A stretch of DNA of 64,000 nt from NCBI RefSeq assembly GCF_002258785.1, contig NZ_NOYI01000018.1, positions 99,540 to 163,539 of the forward strand, read 5' to 3'. Shown here piece by piece: positions 36,990-45,189 of the stretch. The translations under genes were made by a program, and so were the position numbers. The first letter of the stretch is position 1, and every line of letters starts with the position of its first letter. This DNA comes from Rhodococcus sp. 06-235-1A. GTDB lineage: Bacteria > Actinomycetota > Actinomycetes > Mycobacteriales > Mycobacteriaceae. The notes below the pieces were generated by a model. The model had not been told where the DNA came from and did not search any database. It was given only the letters and a program-made list of their open reading frames with translations.

Positions 36990-37622
36990 TCAGCAGGAGA
37001 GCCCAGCTGGGGTCGGTCCGGCCTCTGCGCAACGTCGTTCGCACACGATCGCCCCCACGGCCCGTTCGTTTCGAGCTTCCCGCACGTGCGTCTCCAGAAC
37101 GTCGAACCCTGCCGCACTCAGCAGGGTGTGCAATTCCTCGGCCGGCCACCGGTAGGCACTCACGACGGCATGATCGAACGACTCGACTGTTCGGCCACTG
37201 AAGTAGCCCAGAACGAGCTGGCCTCCCGGCCGAAGCACCCGTCCGAACTCAGCGAGTGGTTCAACAATTGCCGATGGATCGTGGTGAACAGTCGAGAACC
37301 AGGACAGAACGCCACCCAGCGACCCATCGGCCTCGGCGATGTCATCGATGCTCTGAAGATCGAACCGGATGTCCGGGTAGGTGGACTTGGCGTGGGCGAT
37401 GAACGACGGCACGAGGTCGATACCGCGGACGTCGAGTCCAAGCCCTGCCAGGTAATTCGTCCAGTGCCCTGGCCCGCATCCGGCGTCCAGAACCCGTCCG
37501 CTGAGGCGCTCGGCCCACGAGTGAACGATCTGGCGGTCCGACGGGTGCACTGCTGACATGGAGCCGAGGAGGTCGGTGTACTCCTCTGCACGGGCAGAGT
37601 AGGCAGCGGTCGTGGTCGTCAC
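36990..37622 (-). CDS. SAM-dependent methyltransferase
   Basis: A 210-residue class I methyltransferase. Motif I is VLDAGCGPGHWTNYL, followed by DVRGIDLVPSFIAHAK, VLSWFSTVHHDP and FGRVLRPGGQLVLGYF. It is a small-molecule-type methyltransferase with an unknown acceptor. The GTG at 37622 overlaps the stop of the RCC1-repeat gene by four bases, so the two are made from one message. The longer frame upstream is not used. Confidence 0.85.
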   Translation of the reverse strand: MTTTTAAYSARAEEYTDLLGSMSAVHPSDRQIVHSWAERLSGRVLDAGCGPGHWTNYLAGLGLDVRGIDLVPSFIAHAKSTYPDIRFDLQSIDDIAEADGSLGGVLSWFSTVHHDPSAIVEPLAEFGRVLRPGGQLVLGYFSGRTVESFDHAVVSAYRWPAEELHTLLSAAGFDVLETHVREARNERAVGAIVCERRCAEAGPTPAGLSC

Positions 37623-38536
37623 CGACCGAAGGTACCGTCCGTCGGACGTTCGAGCGGGAGCCGACACCAACGGGCAGGGGTCAGCTGCCAGCTATCGACT
37701 TCGCACTGGCCGTCGTCGTTGTTGCCGACCGCCAGCACAGTTCCGTCGGCTCGGAGCCCGAGCGTGTGAGTAGAACCGGCGGCCACGGCCACCACGTCTC
37801 GCCACGCTGCAACCCCACACTGCCCGCGACTGTTGTCGCCGGCCGCAAGCACGCGCCCACTGTGGAGAACGGCAACAGTGTGATAGCTGCCGGCCGATAC
37901 TGCAGCGACATCTCGCCAATCCGGCAGCTCGTCGACACCGGCCATCCGATCCCCGGTTCCGATGACACGACCGCCTCGGGTGAGCCCGACAGGGTGTAGA
38001 TAGCCAGCAGCTACGGCGCGCACATCACGCCAACCATCTACCGCGCACTGCCCCTTCCTGTTGTTTCCCACGGCTACGGCCGTACCGTCCGCTCGGAGCC
38101 CGACGGTATGCCAGTCCCCCACTGAGATGGAGACCAGCTCACCCCACCCTTGGACCTCGTTGGCTCCTTGCTGACGACGACCGACCGCAAGAGCTGTTCC
38201 GTCGACGCGCACCGCCAGGGTGCGCCGCCAACCAGCGGTGATACCGACGACGTTCGACCAATCTTCGACGTCGCACTGCCCGTCGCCGTTCCAACCGGTA
38301 GCAAGCACCGTGCCGTCGGTACGCAGCCCCACCGTGTGAGAACGCCCCGTGTTCGAGGCGGTGTGTACGCTCCCGACCGCTACAGCCACGACATCGGTCC
38401 AGTCGTCGACGTCGCGCTCCTCCGACTTGGGTCTGCCTGCGGTCAGGACGGAACCGTCGGCGGATACAGCAGCCGAATGCCGGCGGCCTGCGGCAATCCG
38501 AGCTCGGGTCCACATAAGCTCCCGCTTTTGACTCAT
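37619..38536 (-). CDS. RCC1-repeat beta-propeller protein
   Basis: A 305-residue protein made almost wholly of RCC1-type repeats, about 6-7 units of 40-48 residues. Each reads roughly W-x-(D/E)VVAVAAG-x-x-HTVGLR-x-DGTVLAVGNN-x-x-GQC. Units are clear at TDGTVLATGWNGDGQCDV, ADGTAVAVGNNRKGQCAV and ADGTVLAVGNNDDGQCEV. It should fold as a seven-bladed propeller, probably a binding platform. No signal peptide, so cytoplasmic. Coupled to the methyltransferase gene by a GTGA overlap; it could present the substrate or partner to that enzyme. No known function in bacteria. Confidence 0.85.
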   Translation of the reverse strand: MSQKRELMWTRARIAAGRRHSAAVSADGSVLTAGRPKSEERDVDDWTDVVAVAVGSVHTASNTGRSHTVGLRTDGTVLATGWNGDGQCDVEDWSNVVGITAGWRRTLAVRVDGTALAVGRRQQGANEVQGWGELVSISVGDWHTVGLRADGTAVAVGNNRKGQCAVDGWRDVRAVAAGYLHPVGLTRGGRVIGTGDRMAGVDELPDWRDVAAVSAGSYHTVAVLHSGRVLAAGDNSRGQCGVAAWRDVVAVAAGSTHTLGLRADGTVLAVGNNDDGQCEVDSWQLTPARWCRLPLERPTDGTFGR

Positions 38537-38816
38537 CCCTCGATCATCTCAAAACAGCCCTCGACCACGTCAAGGCCGGCAGTGTCGAAGTGACAGAAAA
38601 ATTGAATGGATTGCAGCAAAAGAGAATTCGTCGTCGGTTCACGTGGACAGACCGGCTGCCGACACTTCGAAGATTGGCAGATGTTGTAGCAGAATGTTTT
38701 TGGACGTTCCTTCTCCCAGGGTTCACCCTGTTCGTCTGCCGGAGGACACGAATACCCGACAATGCGGGCACGGCTCGAAATAGGCGCTGCCCGCTCACCT
38801 GGGTAGATTCACAACC

Positions 38817-39773
38817 ATGACGACAGCCTCCACACCCGACGGGTTCGCCTTCGAGCGGTTCGACGTCACCGACGCCGGATCCATTGCCACGATCTTCGCG
38901 TCCAAGGACCACCGGTCCGGGCTCTACGTTCTGCACTTCGTCAACGGCGAAGCCTATGCCGGCTACTCCGATTCCGTCGCAGCTCAATTCCTCGCCGACA
39001 GAGACATCTGGGTAGACATCGAGGCGCTCGATTTCACGCCGGGTACCGAAGACCGGTTGGAGCCGCTGAAGTCGGTCGTCTCACAACTGAGTCGTCTACG
39101 CGAACGCCCTTCGGAGGCGGCCACACTGGGTGACACACCGGGAGCGAAAGCCGCTCTGCCGAAGGAACGAGCCAAACGCGCCACCCTGCTCGACGCAGCC
39201 GTCGGCAAAGCCCGTCGGCAATTCTGGGAACTGTCCGACCACATCGCCTACCCCGCTATCCGCAGCATCGTGGCCGATTACATCAACTCGTCGATACCCG
39301 ACCCGGCGAACACTGCGAAGTACCTGTGGCAGATCGCCGCATTGTCGGACGAAGCCACCGAAACCGGCCCTCGGCGGTTGGTGACGCTGACGTGCGGTAG
39401 ATTCGAGACCCTCCGCGTCGACGAGATCATGCACGAGGACGACACGATCGAGCTGGACCTGCGCATCAACACCAACGTTCCGCGCGACCGGACCGACGAG
39501 CAGCTCGAGATCTCCAACGAGACTGTCAGTGCCGGACGCGGACCGTACCGGGACGAACGCGTGTGGTCGTGGTCCATCGACCTCGGTGCGCTGCTGGAGG
39601 AGGACGTGGACGTCGACCTGGGGATCGACGACGACACCTTCGACGACCTCGCCTACGGCCTCAACGCCCGGCTGATGCGGTCCGGAGACTCCACGGGTGC
39701 AGCGGCACACAACCGCGACCTCGCTGCCGATCTGCTCGCCGAGGCATACCGACAGCTGTTCGAGACCGAGTGA
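38817..39773 (+). CDS. GIY-YIG-like N-terminal domain protein
   Basis: A 318-residue protein whose residues 33-65 look like the start of a GIY-YIG fold: SGLYVLHFVNGEAYAGYSDS, with Gly35-Leu-Tyr37 and Tyr47-Ala-Gly49 in the diagnostic positions. The rest is a middle helical region (RERAKRATLLDAAVGKARRQ) and an acidic C-terminal part (ALLEEDVDVDLGIDDDTFDDL). I could not place the catalytic Arg and Glu with certainty, so nuclease activity is open. The stop overlaps the next gene (GTGA), and the two are an operon. Not recognised beyond this. Confidence 0.55.
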   Translation: MTTASTPDGFAFERFDVTDAGSIATIFASKDHRSGLYVLHFVNGEAYAGYSDSVAAQFLADRDIWVDIEALDFTPGTEDRLEPLKSVVSQLSRLRERPSEAATLGDTPGAKAALPKERAKRATLLDAAVGKARRQFWELSDHIAYPAIRSIVADYINSSIPDPANTAKYLWQIAALSDEATETGPRRLVTLTCGRFETLRVDEIMHEDDTIELDLRINTNVPRDRTDEQLEISNETVSAGRGPYRDERVWSWSIDLGALLEEDVDVDLGIDDDTFDDLAYGLNARLMRSGDSTGAAAHNRDLAADLLAEAYRQLFETE

Positions 39774-40393
39774 GCGATCAGCTCTGGTACGTCTCCTACG
39801 GGTCGAATCTGTTGCGGGAGAGGTTTTTCACCTATCTGACCGGAGCAGACGAGAGCTCCGAATTCGGTGCGCACCCCACTGCACCGACGCCGGCGTTGCC
39901 TGCTGAGGAGACATGGCTGTGGGTCGATCATGCGCTGTATTTCGCAGGAGTCTCGCGGCGCTGGACGGGAGCATCCGCATTCGTCTCGACAACGGTCGAT
40001 GCCGCGAATCGTTCTGTAGGGCATGGATATCTGATCGAACGAGCTCAGTTCGCTCATCTGGCCGCGGTCGAGAACGTTGTTGCATCCATCGATGTCGGAG
40101 CGACGGAGACGCTTGCCATCGGACAATGGTCGCAGCTGGCAGTGGATCGCACAGGCGAGAGCTTCCGCGGAAAATACGATGCCCTGCTGCGGCTCCCGGA
40201 CATCGACGGACTGCCCGCGTTCACGCTGACCAGTTCGATCGTGCGGGAGCCCGGCGAACCGTCGAGCAGGTATCTCGCGACGATCCGGCGCGGGCTGGCC
40301 TCCGGGGTGTTCGATCTGGACGTCGACGCCTACCTCGACAAAGCCGTCCAACGGTCCGCGGAGATCACTTCAGCGCATCGAGGTTCGTTTTGA
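39770..40393 (+). CDS. Gamma-glutamylcyclotransferase-fold protein
   Basis: A 207-residue protein that begins LWYVSYGSNLLRERF. The YGSNL substrate-binding loop is diagnostic of the GGCT/AIG2-like fold. The usual catalytic Glu of the fold cannot be placed with confidence. GTG start overlaps the upstream gene by four bases. Its 3' end overlaps the convergent DUF4185 gene by 29 bases. A role in removing or cyclising gamma-glutamyl groups is the family precedent only. Confidence 0.65.
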   Translation: MSDQLWYVSYGSNLLRERFFTYLTGADESSEFGAHPTAPTPALPAEETWLWVDHALYFAGVSRRWTGASAFVSTTVDAANRSVGHGYLIERAQFAHLAAVENVVASIDVGATETLAIGQWSQLAVDRTGESFRGKYDALLRLPDIDGLPAFTLTSSIVREPGEPSSRYLATIRRGLASGVFDLDVDAYLDKAVQRSAEITSAHRGSF

Positions 40394-41633
40394 GAAGCAG
40401 CACGTTGTAGTCCGACCACCGAGAAGCGGTGAAGTACAGGTCTTTTCCGCTCGACATCGGATGAATGAACGGCGCGTAGATTCCGCCGGCTGTTTGGTTG
40501 GAATCGAGGATCGTCTTCGGCGCACTCCACGGGCCCTCGGGATTGTCGGCAGTGCGTGCGACCAACGTGCGAGAGTTCTCGTCCCCGTACATCATCACGT
40601 AGCGGCCGAGGTAGTCGTTCCACGCAACCGACATCTCACTGACCGGGCCCTTGACGATGGCGACGGTATCGCCGATGTTCTTGGACCATTGCTTGGCTGG
40701 ATCAGGATCCTGCGTCGAGTACTCGTACGCGTCGAGATTCTCGATGTCGGCCGGCGCGACTCGGGCGACGAACGCATCGCCGAATCGTCCGTTGGGAGTG
40801 CCGAACTGATAGAGGTACTTGCCGTCTCGACCCAGTACGTACGCGCTCTGCTGAAACTTGCCCTGGCTTTCGTGGACGTTGGTGAAGCCGGGGATCGTGA
40901 CGCCCTTGTTGACGCGGATGGTCTTGGGGTCCGTCGTCCAATTCTGGCCGTTGTCGGTCGATTTGGCTGTCGCGGAGTAGTTCGTGACCCAGCGGCCGGG
41001 TGCACCCCAGCTCTGCACCGACATGTAGTTGATGTACTGGGTGCCGCCGATCGCGATGGCCGCCGTCGGGATGGTCGTGTCTTCGACGCTCGGTAGCTTT
41101 GTGCTCGAGATGATCTCGGCGGCATAGCGTGGGTTGTCAGCTCTGACAACAGCGCCCGAGGTGGTGTTGTTCGGGTCGGCCGGACCGATCTTGATTCCCT
41201 GGGAGAGGTCGGTCGACGCCTTGTCCGACCGGAAGAGCGCATTGCTGCGCCACTGGGCGTTGCCGGACGAGCAATCGCCGAACGTGTCACCGAACGCCAT
41301 CAGGATCTGGCCGGAGCCGTTGTCCCAGGTGATGCCCAGATCGGTCCCCGACATCGCCAGATCGTTGTAGGTGTCGTTCACGCTCTGAGGTCCGGTGACC
41401 CAGGCGATGCTCTGAGTGTTGCCCGTGATCCGCGGGAGAGGCCCCTGCGGGCCCTGCGGGTTCTTGCCCGACATGCCCGCGCTGCCCGAGGAACCGAACA
41501 GCGGCGACGAACCCGGCCCACCCAGGCCACCACAGGGTTCGGCCGAGACGGTAGGCGCGGTCAGAGCGCTGAGCCCGCTCACTGCCAGTGCCAGGACAGC
41601 CCCGACAGCGATCTGCCGACTACGTACACGCAT
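40365..41633 (-). CDS. Secreted DUF4185 protein (possible endo-D-arabinanase, GH183-like)
   Basis: A secreted protein of 422 residues from the ATG at 41633 (signal peptide MRVRSRQIAVGAVLALAVSG, cleavage near TVSAEP). It is followed by a Gly/Pro-rich segment and a DUF4185 beta-propeller-like domain: DLGITWDNGSGQILMAFGDT, TSVNDTYNDLA-like SVNDTYNDLAMSGTDLG, FGDAFVARV and YVMMYGDENSRTLVART. Some DUF4185 proteins have been shown to be endo-D-arabinanases of mycobacterial arabinan (GH183). That fits a mycolata host remodelling its arabinogalactan, but is inference here. The last 29 bases overlap the opposing gene. Confidence 0.78.
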   Translation of the reverse strand: MRVRSRQIAVGAVLALAVSGLSALTAPTVSAEPCGGLGGPGSSPLFGSSGSAGMSGKNPQGPQGPLPRITGNTQSIAWVTGPQSVNDTYNDLAMSGTDLGITWDNGSGQILMAFGDTFGDCSSGNAQWRSNALFRSDKASTDLSQGIKIGPADPNNTTSGAVVRADNPRYAAEIISSTKLPSVEDTTIPTAAIAIGGTQYINYMSVQSWGAPGRWVTNYSATAKSTDNGQNWTTDPKTIRVNKGVTIPGFTNVHESQGKFQQSAYVLGRDGKYLYQFGTPNGRFGDAFVARVAPADIENLDAYEYSTQDPDPAKQWSKNIGDTVAIVKGPVSEMSVAWNDYLGRYVMMYGDENSRTLVARTADNPEGPWSAPKTILDSNQTAGGIYAPFIHPMSSGKDLYFTASRWSDYNVLLLKTNLDALK

Positions 41634-41775
41634 GAACGAACCCACCGTTTCCCGTGTGACCCACGATACTGATGTGACTAGTGGGACGAGTGTTACGCAA
41701 ATCTACTCATCGCGCAACAAATGAGGCGTGTCGGTGCTTGACAAATCGCCTACTGCGAGAATGACACTGTTGTGA

Positions 41776-42189
41776 TTAGCGCCTGATCATGCGGGCGTGC
41801 GTCGTGTCCAGAACGAGCAGGGCGAGGCCTTGGACCACGACTGCCGTTCCGTGACCCAACGCCTGGTCGGCGGTGATCCTACGGCCGAACCGAGGCTTCC
41901 TGACGGCGATGTGCGCACCGGTCGCGATGTAGAGGACGTCGAGACCGGCGTTGATCCAGAGCAGCCGGCTCAAGCTCGCAGCCGTCGGGGGCTTGGAACT
42001 CAGTGCGCCGGCACCCGCGATCGCCAGATCGATCGCACCCCACCCAGCCGTCTGCAGACCGAACGCGCGACGAGCAGACGATGAGCCCTGCCAGGCCAAC
42101 GCAGTCCCGGCGAGCACACTTCCACCACCCCACATCGTGAGGCGACGGCCTAGCCGTTCGGCGACGATGGGAGCTTCGAGTGCGGTCAT
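41776..42189 (-). CDS. Four-helix membrane protein of unknown function
   Basis: A 137-residue protein with four hydrophobic segments: GGGSVLAGTALAW, TAGWGAIDLAIAGAGAL, LLWINAGLDVLYIATGAH and GTAVVVQGLALLVLD. Charged loops carry RKPRFGRR. No family recognised with certainty. The ATG at 42189 gives a compact N-terminus (MTALEAPIVAERLGRR); the frame is open upstream but that part is a shadow. No obvious partner. Confidence 0.65.
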   Translation of the reverse strand: MTALEAPIVAERLGRRLTMWGGGSVLAGTALAWQGSSSARRAFGLQTAGWGAIDLAIAGAGALSSKPPTAASLSRLLWINAGLDVLYIATGAHIAVRKPRFGRRITADQALGHGTAVVVQGLALLVLDTTHARMIRR

Positions 42190-42295
42190 GGTTCCAGTGT
42201 GCCGTGTTCGGCGGCCGCGCAGTTTCGTGACGCAAGGTCGGTTGCGATCGATCCAGTGAGGACCGAGTTTTCGTGCTCGAAACGACGGAGCCACC

Positions 42296-42538
42296 ATGCT
42301 GCAGAAGATTGTCGCCGGAGTCGCCCTGGCAATCGGCGGAACGACGCTGGTCGCTCTCACCGGTAGCGGCGCAATCGTGTCGGATGTGGTCTTCGACGGA
42401 GTCACTGCGATCGCTGCCGGCCGAGTCGAGGCGACGGGAACGTCACAGGAGCAACCCACCACGATCGAATTCGTTGTGTCGGACGGCCGGTGGAAGCTGG
42501 AACGCTCGACGGCGTGCGCACTTACCGGGGCGTGCTGA
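42296..42538 (+). CDS. Small secreted protein
   Basis: An 80-residue protein with ACGGAG ahead of the ATG and an N-terminal signal-like hydrophobic segment (IVAGVALAIGGTTLVAL). The short tail ends KLERSTACALTGAC, with two cysteines six residues apart that could form a disulfide. Probably exported or membrane-anchored. Its stop TGA directly abuts the stop of the convergent deformylase gene. Confidence 0.6.
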   Translation: MLQKIVAGVALAIGGTTLVALTGSGAIVSDVVFDGVTAIAAGRVEATGTSQEQPTTIEFVVSDGRWKLERSTACALTGAC

Positions 42539-43105
42539 TCACCACCCGAACGGATTCGAGTCGGATCCGGGCAGCCAGCTGTTGCCCGGCCCCAACCATC
42601 CATTGGCTTTGATCATCTTCTTCGCTGCACGCTGATTGCGGCCGATCAGGCGGTCGAGATACAGATGACCGGCCAGATGATCGCACTCGTGCTGCAGGCA
42701 CCGAGCCAGGTAGCCCTCGCCCTCGACCGTCACCGGGTTGTTCTCCACATCGACACCGGTGACGCGGGCCCAGTTCGCGCGGCCGGTGGGGTACCTCTCA
42801 CCCGGAACCGACAGACACCCTTCACCGTCTTCGGGGTCGGGCATCGTCTCCGGGATCGGCGACGTCTCGAGCACCGGGTTGACCACGTGCCCGCGGTGAC
42901 GGACGCCGCCGTCGCGCAGGTCGTAGACGAAGATCGCGCGCGAGTCGCCTACCTGGTTGGCGGCGAGACCGGCCCCGTGCGCGGCGGTGTTGGTCTCGAA
43001 CAGGTCGTCCACGAACGCGGCCAGTTCCGCGTCGAACTCTGTGACCGGAGTGGCGCAGGTTGTCAGCCGCGGGTCGCCGGCAATGAGGATGGGTCGAATC
43101 GCCAT
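42539..43105 (-). CDS. def: Peptide deformylase
   Basis: A 188-residue deformylase that removes the N-formyl group from new polypeptides. All three motifs are present: motif 1 [10 protein letters not shown] (44-53), motif 2 EGCLSVPG (95-102, metal ligand Cys97) and motif 3 QHECDHLAG (138-146, ligands His139 and His143, catalytic Glu140). ATG at 43105 gives the standard start [14 protein letters not shown]. It may be an additional copy, since actinobacteria often carry two. Confidence 0.93.
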   Translation of the reverse strand: MAIRPILIAGDPRLTTCATPVTEFDAELAAFVDDLFETNTAAHGAGLAANQVGDSRAIFVYDLRDGGVRHRGHVVNPVLETSPIPETMPDPEDGEGCLSVPGERYPTGRANWARVTGVDVENNPVTVEGEGYLARCLQHECDHLAGHLYLDRLIGRNQRAAKKMIKANGWLGPGNSWLPGSDSNPFGW

Positions 43106-43127
43106 GCGAGAAGGTTACTGTCGAAGC

Positions 43128-43523
43128 ATGGCTCATTCTCGCCGCTCCCCCACGGCTCACCCCGCGGACAAGGTCTGCGCATCGTGCGGGCGGCGAATCG
43201 AATGGCGCAGGAAGTGGGAGAAGAACTGGGATGACATCAAGTACTGCAGCGACGCGTGCCGGCGGCACAAGGTGAGCACCACCGACAAAGAACTCGAAGA
43301 CAAGATCCGAACCCTGCTCGACGCCCGATCCCGCGACGCCACGATCTGCCCCTCCGACGTGGCACGGGCCCTGTCCGACGACGGATGGCGCGACTTGATG
43401 GAGCCGGTCCGCCGCGCGGCTCGACGCATGGTCGACGCGGGAGAAGTCGAGATCACCCAGAAGGGATCAGTCGTCGATCCGTCGACCGCCAAAGGGCCCA
43501 TCCGCATCCGATGGAAGCGCTGA
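43128..43523 (+). CDS. DUF2256 + DUF3253 protein (zinc ribbon + winged helix)
   Basis: A 131-residue two-domain protein. Residues 14-45 form the DUF2256 zinc ribbon: VCASCGRRIEWRRKWEKNW, then YCSDACRRHK, giving two CxxC-type pairs. The C-terminal DUF3253 part is a small winged-helix-like domain (SDVARALSDDGWRDLMEPVR through GEVEITQKGSVVDP). Together this suggests nucleic-acid binding, but no function is known. Start ATG at 43128; the longer frame upstream overlaps the divergent deformylase gene and is a shadow. Confidence 0.82.
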   Translation: MAHSRRSPTAHPADKVCASCGRRIEWRRKWEKNWDDIKYCSDACRRHKVSTTDKELEDKIRTLLDARSRDATICPSDVARALSDDGWRDLMEPVRRAARRMVDAGEVEITQKGSVVDPSTAKGPIRIRWKR

Positions 43524-43538
43524 CCTGCGCCGCAGAAG

Positions 43539-45182
43539 TTGTCGGTGGGTGGGTATAGCTTTCGTGGTGTGAAGACATGGGGGGATGTGTTCGAGCTCGG
43601 AGATCAGGAATTGGTCTCCGAGCTAGCCGACGTGACCTCCCACGAAAACGCGCTCGCTGCAGCCAGATTGACGCTGCTCGCCGAGATCGACCGACGTGGT
43701 TTGGCGATGAAACTCGGTCATTCCTCCGTCACCCGCTGGTACGCGAGGTCGGTGCGCATCACCGACGGATCCGCAACCCGTCAGATGGAACTCGGGCACT
43801 GGCTCACCGACTGGCCGAGCGTGCTCGACGCCCTCGGCGGTGGTGACATCCATCTCTCACATGCGTCGGCGATAGCCGACGGGTACGCAACCGTCGTCAT
43901 CGCCGACCCCACCCTCGACGCACAGCGCCGCCACGCTGTGGTCGCCGAACTGCTCGAGACCGCATTGCGGAGCACCGCCGGGCAGGTCACCTCCCGCGCT
44001 CAGGCATTGGCGCATTCCGCGGCCGACGACGCCCGAGCCCGACACGAGCAGGCCGAGAAGCAGCGACGCGAACGGGAACAGGCGAGCCGAGCCGATGCCG
44101 GGTCGAGCGACACCGACGACGCGAGTGGTTCGGATGATGACGCGAATGGTTCGGGCGATATGGGTGGCGCGGGTGATTCGGGTGGCGCAGGCGAGCCCGA
44201 ACCTGCTGGGCCGGAGCCTGTTCCGTCGGGGCCGCCGCCGGTGCCGGTGGCGGAGAATCCGAATCTGAACCGGTTCGATGTTCATCCTCTGGCCAACGGG
44301 CGCTTTCAGTTCGGCGGCAACGTCGACCAGCTTCTGGCGGAGAAGCTGCTCACCGCGCTGTCGCCGTTGACGGCGCCGCGGCCGGGTCCCGGTGGCGAAC
44401 GCGATCCGCGTGGTCCGTCGAAGCGGCGGGCCGATGCACTCGATCAGATCCTCGACCGACACCTGCACGGCAGCAGCCGCGGGGCGGCGGGCGGGTCGCG
44501 GGCGTCGGTGCACCTGATCGTTTCACTGCGGGACTTGCTCGCCCACGGCGGTAGAACGCAATCCGACAGCACTGCAACGGATTCGACGGGAACCGGTGCG
44601 GTCGCCACTGGCTCCCCGAACAGCGGTGCCGGTGTTAATGGTGTTGGGCAGAGGTCTGCGCCCGCGCCGGGCGACGATGCTGCTCGCGGCGACACAGCAG
44701 CCGGTGGTGATGGTGCCGTGCAGGGGTCTATGCCCGCGCCCGGCGATGCCGACTGGCCGTTCCGCTTCGACTGGGCCGGCCCGATCAGTCGTTCCCTCGC
44801 CGAGCTCGTCACCTGCGACGCTGACCTGACGCCCGTCATCGTCGACCACCACGGCGTCCCCCTCGCCCTCGGGCGAACCACCAGACTCGCCTCCGACGAC
44901 CAACGCATCGCCCTGACCATCCGCGACACCTGCTGCGTGATGTGCGGCCGCCCCGCACAGTGGTGCCAAGCCCACCACGTGAAATTCTGGGAACACGGCG
45001 GCAGAACCGACCTGAACAACCTCGCGCTGGTCTGCGGAGAATGCCACCGCCTCGTCCACCACGGCGACTGGCAGCTGATCATGGGAGACGACGGACACCC
45101 CTACGCCATCCCACCCGAATCCATCGACCCCACAAGACAACCCATCCCCAGCCACCACCGACGAAAACGGCGCGCAGCCTGA
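43539..45182 (+). CDS. DUF222-HNH endonuclease family protein (13E12-like)
   Basis: A 547-residue protein. The N-terminal DUF222 helical domain (ENALAAARLTLLAEIDRRGL through RQMELGHWLTDWPSVLDAL) is followed by a charged and Gly/Pro-rich linker (about 165-240). A second low-complexity insert of Ser/Thr/Gly/Ala lies at about 335-395. The C-terminal HNH motif is CVMCGRPAQWCQAHHVKFW through NLALVCGECHRLVHHGDW. It resembles the mycobacterial REP13E12 family, which is repeated in many actinobacterial genomes. The start is uncertain (GTG at 43539, or another at 43569). No intein or intron features seen. Confidence 0.82.
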   Translation: MSVGGYSFRGVKTWGDVFELGDQELVSELADVTSHENALAAARLTLLAEIDRRGLAMKLGHSSVTRWYARSVRITDGSATRQMELGHWLTDWPSVLDALGGGDIHLSHASAIADGYATVVIADPTLDAQRRHAVVAELLETALRSTAGQVTSRAQALAHSAADDARARHEQAEKQRREREQASRADAGSSDTDDASGSDDDANGSGDMGGAGDSGGAGEPEPAGPEPVPSGPPPVPVAENPNLNRFDVHPLANGRFQFGGNVDQLLAEKLLTALSPLTAPRPGPGGERDPRGPSKRRADALDQILDRHLHGSSRGAAGGSRASVHLIVSLRDLLAHGGRTQSDSTATDSTGTGAVATGSPNSGAGVNGVGQRSAPAPGDDAARGDTAAGGDGAVQGSMPAPGDADWPFRFDWAGPISRSLAELVTCDADLTPVIVDHHGVPLALGRTTRLASDDQRIALTIRDTCCVMCGRPAQWCQAHHVKFWEHGGRTDLNNLALVCGECHRLVHHGDWQLIMGDDGHPYAIPPESIDPTRQPIPSHHRRKRRAA

Positions 45183-45189
45183 GGACAGG

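Noticed and set aside
38590..38820. 76-residue open frame between the RCC1 and GIY-YIG-like genes
   Set aside because: Cys/Trp/Arg-rich composition, no ribosome binding site and no recognisable family; probably chance.
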